Shown piece after piece: positions 1-11,600 of a stretch of DNA of 64,000 bases. The DNA comes from Anisakis pegreffii. Its lineage: Eukaryota > Nematoda > Chromadorea > Rhabditida > Anisakidae. The stretch spans positions 186,001 to 250,000 of the forward strand of contig JAPYMA010003015.1 of NCBI GenBank assembly GCA_035041965.1, written 5' to 3'. Position 1 is the stretch's first letter. Each line of letters starts with the position of its first letter. A program made the translations under genes and the position numbers. Below the pieces are notes generated by a model. The model made no database searches. It worked only from the letters and a program-made list of their open reading frames with translations, and was not told where the DNA came from.

Positions 1-225
1 AAAAATCAGAATGCATCATCTAATTTTCAAATTGAGAGCAACCATGTGACACCATATCGTCATAATTAATGCAGTCGGATTCCCATCCACAATACAAATA
101 GGTACATTCAATCATTAAGAGCAGTCCGGAATTCTATGAAATGACGACACCAATTGCACATTTCCAATGTTGATCGCAAAACATTGCAATAACGGTGATC
201 AATGAAATGTGAGGAATGGACGAAC

Positions 226-951
226 CTCTGGTGGTGATCATAACGCAGTTTCGAGTGATCATAAATCCCACCAACATCAACCACAATATTACAATTCGAC
301 AGAGCCGTTGGATTACGAGTTCTAAAAACAAAACATTGACTGTCTCAACAGTGGGAGTAATGCTCCCAAAAACTTAAACCTGATTCAATGAACTATGGAA
401 GGCATTTGTGGACATTATAATATTGATACAACTTTCGAGCAAATGCTGCCAGATTTCTGGCATTCAGCTGAATACGAAACTCTAATCAACGATAAAGAAA
501 ATATTGATAAAACCACGAAAAGAAAATAGTGGAAAGCAACGATTTTTGTTACTATAAAGCAATGAAAGAATTTCCTAAATTACACTAAACAATAGAAATT
601 CCACAGATTTTAGTCCAAATATCAGCAGTCAGCAAACCATAAATGTGAAATGATAACATGAAAAAATTCATAAATCCAAAACAGTACCTCACAATCTCGT
701 ATCGGCTAAATTCCGGTAGAGACTTAAGCAGAAAGCATGCGAATACCTGAAATTCATTTTCATTGAATACAAGTTTAATAACTATACAATTTTAGCTGCA
801 AATTTGTCGTAGAATTACATTCAGCATGCATCCCTAACAAACCGCAAACTCAAAAATAAACCAATACAAAACGAAACGAAACGAAATGAAATGAAGGAGC
901 GCAAACCTCATCGCAATGAAACTTCCCATCATGCGTTCCTATCGAAGGCAT
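226..951 (-). CDS. MYG1: MYG1-type DHH-family exonuclease, 5' part (runs off left edge)
   Basis: Three phase-matched exons are seen: 907-951, 688-746 and 226-321. Exon 1 encodes a start followed by GTHDGKFHCDE, the conserved N-terminal motif of MYG1 proteins. Exon 2 gives VFACFLLKSLPEF and EIVR. Exon 3 gives TRNP, then VVDVGG and YDHHQR, the metal-binding Asp/His signature of this DHH-like family. Donors are gtttgc, gtactg and gttcgt; acceptors are TTTCAG and TTTTTAG. Known family members are 3'-5' RNA exonucleases found in mitochondria and nucleus. I see no further exon between base 1 and 225, so the rest of the gene should lie to the left. The frame stays open for about 30 codons before the chosen ATG, without another ATG, and is rich in Ser, Thr, Arg and Lys. 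An upstream exon could therefore add a mitochondrial presequence. Confidence 0.85.
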
Positions 952-1131
952 TCCCCGAGTCAACGAAACTGTTGAACCTAAACGATACGAACTGCTACAG
1001 AATTTGCGTAACGTTTTTGAAACGGTATCTGTAAGCTTACAAGTATATGATTAATCTGTAACACGGCTATGATATAAGTCCACAATGAGATCGCTAAGAC
1101 AGCTACGGTTCGTCTGAACTGAGACAGCACC

Positions 1132-1452
1132 ATGAATGAAATGGAATGTGGGCTAAGGAATCACAGAGAAAATTTTAATACGATCCATCAGTTTGTAATT
1201 ACATTGGTATTTCTTGTGAGTTCGAGATAGAGTTCCCTTTTCCGGTTAAGGGAACCAACGCCCTGGAATCGATTCAGCTGCAGGTAAGGACACTGTTAAA
1301 ACTCTTGACGATAATTCAGCATCACTATTCGACGTCCAACGAATCTTACCAAACTGTGCAAAACGTTAGCATATGATATTCTGAATTCTAATCAAATTCC
1401 TAATCTGAAGCAGTCATTTGCCCCGAATTCAATGTGGCTTTGGAAATCTTAA
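1132..1452 (+). other. candidate short plus-strand exons, divergent from MYG1
   Basis: On the plus strand 1192-1283 is open and ends in a textbook donor (CTGCAG|gtaagg), with the in-frame string KGTNALESIQLQ. It joins in phase to 1320-1364 (HHYSTSNESYQTVQN, donor gttagc) and to 1414-1452, which ends in a stop. An ATG at 1132 opens another frame in the first block. The opposite strand of 1192-1283 is also open, so strand is uncertain. I recognise no family. If real, it would share a ~180-bp divergent promoter region with MYG1. Confidence 0.22.
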
Positions 1453-2349
1453 AGATACAAATTTTTTTTTGCTCGCTTCCACCTCATCACCTGTGCCTTG
1501 AATGTGCGGAAGAATTTAGCGATGTCAATGAATTTTGCAGCAACTTGTTAGAAACTTGTTCTCGACTGCAGGGATGAGCAATAATCACAGCGATAATGGG
1601 AATGTTTGAAAGTTCATAATCAATGATATAGACGATGAACAGCACAATCTTCTCACGTAAAAACTGATTTTATTACGGCTAATCATGGTGAGAGATCAAC
1701 AAAAACAACAACAATGATGTGTCAACAAACAAAAACTCAGCACTCTACGGCACTTGCTCGTCGTTCGAATCACACTCTGAATATATCCAAAACACAATTT
1801 CAGCAGTTATCAGACGACCACATGTCCGATATTCATTAAAATACGATAGAACATAAAAAGCAACAAGTTAAATTTTGATATGACAAGAGATCACGTGCTG
1901 AGATATAGATTTGATTGGCAAAATGATATGATATATCTTCAAATTTCGTGAGTCCGTGGACTAGATAAGAACAATTGGGCAGTAATATCGATAAACGTAA
2001 CAATTTGATAATGTGAAAAAAAGAATTAAATGAAAACCATATAAAACACATTAGCACGTCGCATAGTTAAGATCAGGAAAAGCATCGTTTCCTTAGAACA
2101 TATCTGAGAAAAAACAATTTAACAAAAAACATACTCGAGGAAACTGCCGCAAAACACAATAGATATTTTTTGAATATATCTTCTTTAGTAAAACGTTTTC
2201 ATTATTTTAAAATCTTTAAAAGTTCGAACAAAAAATTTAGTACAATTTAAAACAACAATGACTCTTTGCATAGATTATGGTTTTGACTTGTTGATGTAGT
2301 GCTCAAATCATGAACAACATGCACTATGCTTGAAGATGAACGCAGAAGG
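1453..2349. other. intergenic, AT-rich
   Basis: No gene-like exon seen. It holds the region downstream of the homeobox gene, and I found no clear AATAAA close to that gene's stop. Confidence 0.5.
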
Positions 2350-5300
2350 TCAATCGATTAGAACCTTTCTGATGCTTTCGTTAGTCTCTAGTTTGATTTC
2401 ATCATCTCTGTGTTGTTGATCACTTTTGATATGCAGCAGATTACTTTGCAATTCTTCTTTGATGTTCCCATGTTTCTGCTGTTGTTCTCTTAATTGGCTT
2501 ATGAGCAAGTCAAATCGTGAAGAAGCTTCCTCACTCGTATCAGGCGGCTGTCCTTGAGCGTTCCGATCTGTTGCGGCTAGTGGTTGTTCGAATATCAACA
2601 TCAATTCATCTAAGCCAAAATTCTGAAACTGTGCACTTGAATAAATGGATGCAAGCATACAAAATACAAAATTACCCGAGGAAAAGCTTAAGCCAATATC
2701 TTCTCCCGAAAATTGAAGAAGAAAGTAAGGAACGACTGAATAAAACTCAATTTTTTTCCATTGCTTAAGCAACATAAAATGTTGATGCAATGCTAACTAC
2801 AAATAATGTCATTCTATGATACTATCGCCACAACTCTGCCTCTATCGTTTTACAATATGAATGAGAGAAATTACATATGAAGGAACGAAATCGTTTAGGT
2901 GGATACCTTCAATTGGTCTTGTTCTTTTCTTCGTTGATTCGCAAACCATTTTCTCGTATCGGCGATCGATAAACCCGCTCGTTCACTTATCTCCTCAACT
3001 GTCTGCTTGGGTGGATAACGGTCGAGCTAAAATCATCAATTTTGAGAGAGAACATGGTTTTTCGACAACTACTATAGGATTAGCTCGATGAGGACTTCAT
3101 CGGGGTGATCCTGTTGCGGTTGCCGAGTTGAACACTTCACACAGAAGCTTTCAAAATTCACGAGTACATGGTATGAGCATGGATACGGAGTTTTAAAAAT
3201 GAGCGAATTTGGTTTTACAAGCGATTTAGGTTGTAAAAGCGAGTGACTTAGCGATCGCTGCAATCACACCGTCTCGCTTATGGATCAAGTCATTTAGTAC
3301 AATAAATGCCGAGAAATGTACTGAGCAGTTCTAGCTGTGAGCTCAATAAGATGATAAATTGCTTCACGGGAACAATCAACAAAATATGGTTAAGGAACTG
3401 GTAACACACAAGGAAAAATATTCAACAGCGAACGAAAGATTATGATCATTATAATGATAGTAATGAACGAGCGAACAGTTTTGGATGACATAATATTAGG
3501 GTACAATAGCGTATCGGACGAAAGTAGTAAAATGATGAACCTCGAAGTACTCTTCAAGAATCGACTGCTGAGATGGAGTCCACCTTGATTTCCTCACTTG
3601 ACGCTTCTCACCATTTGGCTTTGTACGCTTTCCAGACACTTCGGTATTATTATTCTGGGAAAAGCTTTAAGCATTAGTAAACAGTTTTAAAGTAAAGCAT
3701 ATCAGTTCATATCAATTCAAGCATTCATAAAACAAAGGTATTTGAAAGCTTGAATTGCTCCAAAGGAAGCACTTCTTTTGGGATGTTAATCATAAGAGGG
3801 TCAACGCCGTATTCGATGGTGATTACACAGAAAAAGCAGACATTGGAGCCGTTTCGAGTCTCTGCAGGGAAATAAATATAAGATGTAGCTCTTTCACGGT
3901 TTTTCAGTTACCCAATAGGATGGTTCGAAAAAATTCCGATCAAAACAATTCCAACTTGAGTCGAGAAATATGGATTTGCCCACTTCAAGCAAACAAATTA
4001 CTCACTTTATCGACGCGCTGTCGTTTACGAGTTTTATTTTCTGGAAGCGTTTTGCTGGCATCGGAAACATTGGTGACAATCTTGCGATGGCGTCGTTTGC
4101 TCACCTTTCGACTACTGTCACTGCTGTCTGAGGATGGAATCTCTAGAATTTATGACATCAACAAATGATCTTTATCTTGAATTATATCTTGAATCTTCAT
4201 TCCTAAAACTTGATTGGCTGATGAATCAGTTTACATTCAAATATTATATTCACTTCGTCCGTCCCGCTTACTCTATGAATAACAGCAAACAACAATGAAT
4301 TATTTCCATTGTCGACAAGTCATGGCCACAGGTATGTTCGAAGCCCCATTCCAATTCGGAGCCAGTCTACCCAATTGAAAAACCTTTGTGAATGCATTCA
4401 GTGAGAAATTCAATGAGCAATTTTTGAGATGTATCCATGCGCCTGAGTAATTCTTGGTCGGATGTTCCCATCGGAGATGAAAAGTATGAAGTGTGGGCTC
4501 ACCTTCAACGGAAGGTGATCGACGAAGTGTTTTGTGCGTGCGAGGATTTGGTGGTTGTTCATTGGGCTTCGATGCCGATGGCCTGAAGATTAGTTTAGAC
4601 AAGATATGTCAGTGAATTTTTGATTACGTTTAATTAACAAATCAATCGGTTAAATTCTTACGTATTTTCGAAAAATATTCGTTTACTTTCGGTCCCTCAG
4701 CAGAATGAAATTTGGATGGGAGAAGCTTTCGAGAAGTTCAAGGAAATTCGAAAAATTTTAAGTTTCCACGATGTTGACGTTCGCCGTGAAAAGACGCAGT
4801 CTGACTTACGAAATCTCTTGATATATCATCAACTTAAACATTTAGAATGATGAGCGGAAGCAGTTAATCATTAGTTTCGATTGATGGAAATTTGCCCTCA
4901 CATTTTCTTTCGTTGCAATTTCAGCCCTGGCGGAAGCATATGGATCGTAAGATTTGGTGCACCTCTCAGTTTATAAACCCGTGTGGTTTTCTGCAAAAAC
5001 AATTAATAATTACCACCATTTTAAGTGGATCAACAACGGATATTTCCAATGGTCAACATTTTTTGCCAGTGAATGAGAGTTTTTATAATTGATTCTTGAA
5101 ACATCAGCGTTGAAGTTTCACGGGCCTTAAGGGTGCACCGAAATTTCGTGACGAATTCATGATCAGTTCCGACAAAAGGCGATGAAAGGGCTAACCTCGG
5201 CTATCGTAGCATTACCAGGGGTCGTTTCTGCCGGTGGTACTTTACTAGTGATGTGATCAACTGGTTGAGTGTTGCACTTGCCATCAGCATTGATCAGTTC

Positions 5301-7324
5301 ACTGATCGAAACATTATTTTTATCACTATCACTAGCATTATTCTTATGATCATGGTTATCCTTATCAGTGTCATTATCCTCTTTATTGAAACTGTCATCA
5401 GCTTTGTCCTTACCACTGCTATCCGGATCACCGATGTCGCTGGGTCCGTTCTTATCGGCACCAGGAGCATCGTCTTCAATGCGCACTTCATTGACAACAT
5501 CATCTCCGAAAATATTTTCGGTATGCAAACAATGATTTTGCTGTGCAATTTCTGCAATTGGTGGTGAATCGTTTTGGTCACCTGGCGATGGTGAAGTGGT
5601 ATCGGTGACCGCTTGTTGTGCGTTCTGTTGCTGCTTCTCGCAGATGAGATTCTGAATTCGTGGTAGCTCACTGATCAGATGATTACAGTCAAATCGACAA
5701 GAATTCAGTGGTGAAGATGTTGTTTGGCTGATCAACGCACTGGGCGATAAAGCAAGTTGTGCGTTGAAAAAAGGTCGAGGGTAAGGGAAGAACGTCGGTG
5801 GAGGTGTACGACAATGACGTTTTGGTGTTGATGTTTGCGTGATTGCCGAGCGAAGATACCGTGTGGATGCGGCTGCTGCTGCTTGTGGTGATAGTGTGAG
5901 TAATGGGCACAATCCGGCTGACATCGATAGCGCATTCGAGCCCAAAAAAGGACCACCACTTAGCAGTTGGGTCACTGCCTGATTAAACTGTCTACTGTCG
6001 GTGGATGACGCTGATGAAGAGGCGAGAAGTGTGGCCGCAGTGACCGGATTAAACGCTGGAAATTGCGCAGTTGCTGCTGCTGTCTGAAATGCTCGAGCCG
6101 AAGTGGTTGCGGAATCCGAAGCAGCGACCATGGGAAACGCATTGGTTCCGGGGAATGTCCCTGTTGCAATAATGGGATTTGAAGCGATTAAATTTGTTCT
6201 GGTTGGCGTGGAGTAGACTGCTGATGTAGAGGTGGAATGTGCGATAGTTGTCATCGGGACAACAGTAACAGCCGATGACAGTTGCTCTGGAAAGTTGAAG
6301 AAGTTAATAAAATCAATCGGTTGCAATCGGGCCGGCTTGAACTGGTGATGTTGAGCATTACTGTGAGTTAGCGCGTCCAAAAGTCGATTCAACGTTGACT
6401 GGCCCGGATTGATATCGTTTCGCTTCGATTCCTTCGTAGGAGATAATGCTGAGCTGAGTTGTGCCACTGGCTGAACGGTAGCATTGTCCGATAATGATGA
6501 AGAAACACAACTTTTGACATTTTTCTGACTATCCAAATTGCGTGGTCCGTTTGAACGTTCGTTTGGGATGTGCACTGAGAACTGTGTCTCTGAGCTGTCA
6601 ACAGTCTCATCGCTGCTCCCTAAACTCAAGTGTCGTTGGCTGCTGGGCGCAGAAATGCTCGCCTCTGATGATGCCATCACAAATTTCTCAACTCCGTCAA
6701 TATCACTTCTCAACGAAGTGGCTGTTTCAGTAGTTGCCGATGTTGCATCAAGTTTAGTCGACCTATCAGATTGTTTATCGTCTCCAATATCAACACAAAA
6801 TTCTGACGGTGAGTCAACAGATTCATTATTATTGCTGGAGCATTTCAATGCCAGATCACTTGGTCCATCTTTGTTGAGGAGGTTGTGAACTTGATCGCTT
6901 GCAGCCATTTTTAGCGATACATTTGCACTTATCACCGGCATCGCAGTTGCTGTTGTATTAGTGGAAGCGGAAGCACCAATCAGTTCTAGCGATCGTTTTG
7001 GGCTGCCCATAACCGATTCCGTTGACGTGTCCTTAATGCACGTGCTCAAGTCATCAGCACCGTTCGGATTCAGTTTCTCTGAAAAAGACTGAGATTTGCT
7101 AGTCCTTCGTTGTCCAAACCGACGACATCGCTTGCGAAATTTCAGGTAATTCGTAGTTTTAGAAAAGCGAGAATGGAAAAATGCAGACCTTGAGTGGTTG
7201 GAGACGTGGGCAGTGTTTCAGTGAGGGAAACCCCCGCCGCTCTGTTCACGAAGAAGCAAGGTGACGACTGGAAGAATTCCATGAACTCGCTCAAATCGCG
7301 CATGTCATCATTCGCATCGGACAT
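2350..7324 (-). CDS. divergent homeodomain protein, presumed transcription factor (938 aa)
   Basis: Eight phase-consistent exons: 7189-7324, 5196-7078, 4902-4990, 4503-4582, 4006-4127, 3541-3654, 2907-3026, 2350-2622 (2,817 nt). Exon 2 is one long Ser/Thr/Ala-rich, low-complexity block with an acidic Asp/Asn/Lys stretch at its end. Exon 5 carries basic clusters (SKRRHRK, KTRKRQR) that look like nuclear localisation signals. A homeodomain lies at about residues 788-847, split by an intron after ILEEYFE. Helix 3 contains WFANQRRKE, so Trp48, Phe49, Asn51 and Arg53 are present. Position 8 is Trp rather than the usual Phe and position 50 is Ala. The 90-residue tail is Glu/Gln-rich and probably helical. 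I cannot assign a homeobox class. The start ATG is the first in exon 1 (MSDANDDMRDL). Confidence 0.85.
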
Positions 7325-8600
7325 CTCTAGAATTCAAAATTGAGCTGTGATGGATGACAATAGGATTTGAGATGCTCCTCGAGAATATTCGCAAATTGCA
7401 AAATCAACTGAATGAAAAATATTGATTTTCCGGAACAAGTGACAGCTCAGCGCTGCTGAAAATTTCGATTCAGACGAGCGTATTCCTAGCAGACGTTGCA
7501 CACAAATGAATTGTCTGTATAACAACAAAAACTCTGAAGTCTGCTGAATGCTATATGCGTTCTGTTTTGTCATCATCGATTCCAGATGGTACTACTCATC
7601 ATTGGATGTGAACAACCAATAGTGATCGAGTATTGATTGATCAGCACCTGTCAAAATCAACTCTTCAACCGTCATTGCTCAGTTTGTTCTACTCGCTTAC
7701 GATTCACTTCCTCGTTGATCAGTCAGTCATGCAATCTAGGAGCTCAAACGACTGATTGCCTATTTTGGTTAATCTCTCTCATTGTGGCTGAACCTTATTG
7801 GAACAATTTCTCATCCCTTCATACCAATCCTAAAATACACCGTTCAAAATGTGAGAACTCCATGAAATCATACGCACATCATTCAAGTCAATAAGTTTTT
7901 ATTTACGTATGAAATGTGACACTTCATGACAATCTCAAAAGACAAATGATTTGCAAGGATGATGAATCCACGAAAAGGCGCAATTTAACGGGGTAGTCAT
8001 ACAAATAAATATTCTGAATATAAGTGAGCAAAGTAGTATCAATAATGATTATAATAATACTGATAATAAGAAACAGTAATAGTAATGATAATAGTAACAA
8101 TGAATAGAAATGCTAATGACAAACCAGAGAATAATAACAGCAATCGTACTCATAGAAATAAGTGATGAAAAGAACAGTAAAAAACTGATAGGCATTTTTA
8201 AAGGCGCTAATAAGACAATACATTACGCATGTGTAAATCTTATGAAATGGTGATCGTACACATTTAAATGATCTTTACGTTGTGTTGCTTGATAAAGTCG
8301 TGATAAGAGGAAACGGCGCACTTCAGTACTCTACTGATTCGTCAGGAGGAGGGTTTTTGGCTCATCGGATTGAAGTGATCTCTGATATAATGACCAACCG
8401 AGCGAGTGAATGAATCATCATCACAAGAGGCAGTGATATGTTTAATTCAAGCACGACATCGACAATCAAAAATAACACAAAAACACAATCAATATTATAA
8501 ATGATAAAAATTGAAAATGATGCAGAATTTCCAACGAGCAAGCTGTCATAACTGTCGACAGCATTGTAATCAAACGATACAGTTGATAGAAAAAATATAA
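7325..8600. other. intergenic between homeobox gene and four-span gene
   Basis: Presumed promoter side of the homeobox gene. It contains an AT-rich imperfect GATAAT/AATAAT microsatellite near 8040-8180. No convincing exon seen. Confidence 0.5.
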
Positions 8601-8606
8601 TTTATT
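8601..8606 (-). terminator. poly(A) signal AATAAA of the four-span membrane gene
   Basis: AATAAA on the minus strand, about 25 nt past the TAA at 8630-8632. Confidence 0.6.
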
Positions 8607-8629
8607 CCGGCTTCTCGCTACTAGATTTG

Positions 8630-11600
8630 TTAAAATTGTAAGGATGCTTTCTTCTCGAGATGAAGAGCAGCAGCATTTCTGTTCGAATGCTGGGAACTTT
8701 TCGGTAGCGACGTAGATGACGACTCGAAGGCTGCGTTCAGATCAGCGTTCAGTCGCAACTTCTCGACATGCGTCATTGTTGTGCCGATCGATTGACAACC
8801 ATAAATTGAGGTTATCAGCGCCACAACCAACTGAAACATTACACATCATCAAATCATATCCAACCGATGTGATGAGTTGAAAATGAGTTCATTCCGAAAT
8901 CCCTCAGTGAGTTTGAAAAACAAATATCAGAGTCTAATTCCAGCATATTCAAACGAACTGATTGAACAAAATCGCCAAGAATTCACCTCAACAAAACACG
9001 CAAAACTGAGCAAGTAATCAACCAATCGTGACTCATCCTCATTAACGAACGAATCAGAATCAGCTGATGGAAATGTTAGAGGTATGGTTGGGAAAAGACC
9101 TGAAATTAGAAAATCGCACAGTTCAAACCGAGGAAAAACCTCACAGCCATACTCAGACTAACATCTAATATTCACTGTCAGATAAAAACGTTTGAAAGCA
9201 TTTGATGACAGTAGAGACTTATTATCGGAGTGGCTTGAGAGTAATATCAAAAAGATGAGGTGATAACCCATCAACAAGTGACAAAATCTCATAGTTTCCA
9301 AAAAACTTGATGAACAGTTCAGTAGGAGGATTACAACTTTGAATGATCTAAATCTTGACATTAGGCAGGGAGTCTCACCAAGGATTAGTGGAATAAGCGC
9401 AGCGAAAGTAGCGAACGCTGACATCACATACGTACCAACTGCGGCACAATGAGATCTGAAACTGCTTACAATCAATGCACACTCTCGAACACGTTAGGAC
9501 AACAAAGTGATTCCCCGTTGAGAAAGTGATTCGAAAGTGATTGGAACACTAAAAGTAGCAAATTTTTCAACTTCGAAGATTGATATTAAATTTGAGCGAG
9601 TTTACAGTAGCCATTTTCTGCAATTGGTTGATATATGAGCGAGAACATTCTCAAAGAACAATACTGACCTCTTTGTGTTTGCATATATTCCCATAATACC
9701 ACAAATAAAAACGTATACAGCGAACGCCAACTCGACACCGATAGCCCATTTGGCGTGCCAGATTAGTCGAAGCATTCCGCACGTAAAGATCACAATTGCA
9801 CATAGCACCTGAGGTGAACAAACAACTTAAATGATGATTTCACTTAAGTGCCTCCCAAGTAAAACACACAACTTCTTCAAGCAATAATGATTGATAAGGC
9901 AATGAGGAAACTGGCGATTCGCTATCAATTTTTTGCAGATAATGGGTGAGACGATCAGAACAGGTTAACTTTAGATCAAACTGAGCATTCTACCATCAAG
10001 AATAATCACAGCAAACATTGTGAGAAGTAGAAAGTTTGAGCAAAACTGAAACCTGAAAGACCGAAAGCAGTGAGAGTGCATCAAAATAGACGATATCTTT
10101 CTGTGGTTTCAGAATTCCATCTTCAGTTCCTGGTGCCGAAACTGGCCGTTCAACATCATAAACAGACGTTGGTTGAGGTGCTGTTCGCTGCTGCATATAA
10201 TCACTTGCCATTCCAGGTGCACCGGCGAGCATCTGTGAAGCAGGTCGATTGACTGCGGATGCAGGAATCTGCAATGAACAATGCTGATGGAAGAAGTTGA
10301 TGGTGATCGTATGTCATTTGTTTGTTCTTCACATAATGATGATTTATTTAAGATAATCAAAATAAACAACTAACTCGACCAATTCACAATATGGGTCAGT
10401 TGTGCATTCAATCATGCAAAAGAAATATGTGGGAATTCGATGGAAATTTTGAGTGAGTGAGAAAATTGACATTATAATAATTCAAAGTGCAAATCAAAAT
10501 TCTGTTGCGAATGAAATGCTATTCAAGACCAGATTCTTTGCGCGAATGCACACTGCACATAAGATATTTGAAACTGGCAATTTTTTAGCTGATTCCCTCT
10601 AACAGTCACAACAATTTAAACAGCTCTTTATTACGCATGTTCATCAATCACACACAATGCGAATTTCAAAGTTTGTTGACACCAAATGACCTCCGACAAA
10701 AATTACGAGCACTCAAGACGTACGCAATCGCACTCGTACTGTTCACTCGAAACAATTCACTCGGAAATAATCACGAGCATTCATCATTTCGGTGCCTCAT
10801 TAGATATGTTGAACGGCAAGCACACAAATTTAAAAGGAATATTCTCAAGTGGAGTGACTTCGCATCTTATTCTGGTGTTTGACATTGAGTCAATCTGAGC
10901 AACGGCTTATTTTCTGCGGCAAATAATGGGAAAATCAAGCAGCACATTAAATAAACCTATGCGGCATGCATAGCAATTACATCGCTAATCAAAACCGGAA
11001 CGTACCTGATTCTCCTGATTCTCCTTCTTCTCCATCATAAACATTGGAGAGCATATATAGTAGGGTGCAATAAGAGATGGCATATTTCTACTCGATTCCA
11101 GTGATGAATTGAGGATATATTTGATAGATCACTGCTATCAAAAGAGTTGAGAACAGTTGAAAAGTAGGCGAAGCTGCTTGAGACGAGTCAGCTTTTTTCA
11201 GTCAATCGTAAAACTTCGTTCAGAATTGGCCGATAGTAAATGAATGAATGCATGAATGAATTAGAACTGTCTATTTGAGAAATGAGGTCATCGTTAAAAC
11301 TTTACATGAAAGGTTCTGTCGTGGGAGGACGGAAAAACCAGAAATTTGCATTAAACGATAGTGTCGCGATTTGTTACAAATCCGAAATGAGAAGCAATTT
11401 GACAAAGAATTCATCGAGGAGAAGATCGCGATTACGGTGGTATCGGAGTTTTGCAGGAACGTTTGATGAATGAATTAATGGTGTCATTAGTCGGAATGAC
11501 AATGGCGTAATTAGTAGCATAATCACATTTTAAGAAATACTAATCCCTACTGTACATTTTTGGTAATAGGAGTGAGAAGAAGTCTGTTAGGTAATCTTTT

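Noticed and set aside
5253..5567. Plus-strand open frame of 104 codons and neighbours at 6538-6888
   Set aside because: Antisense shadows of the long low-complexity exon of the homeobox gene.
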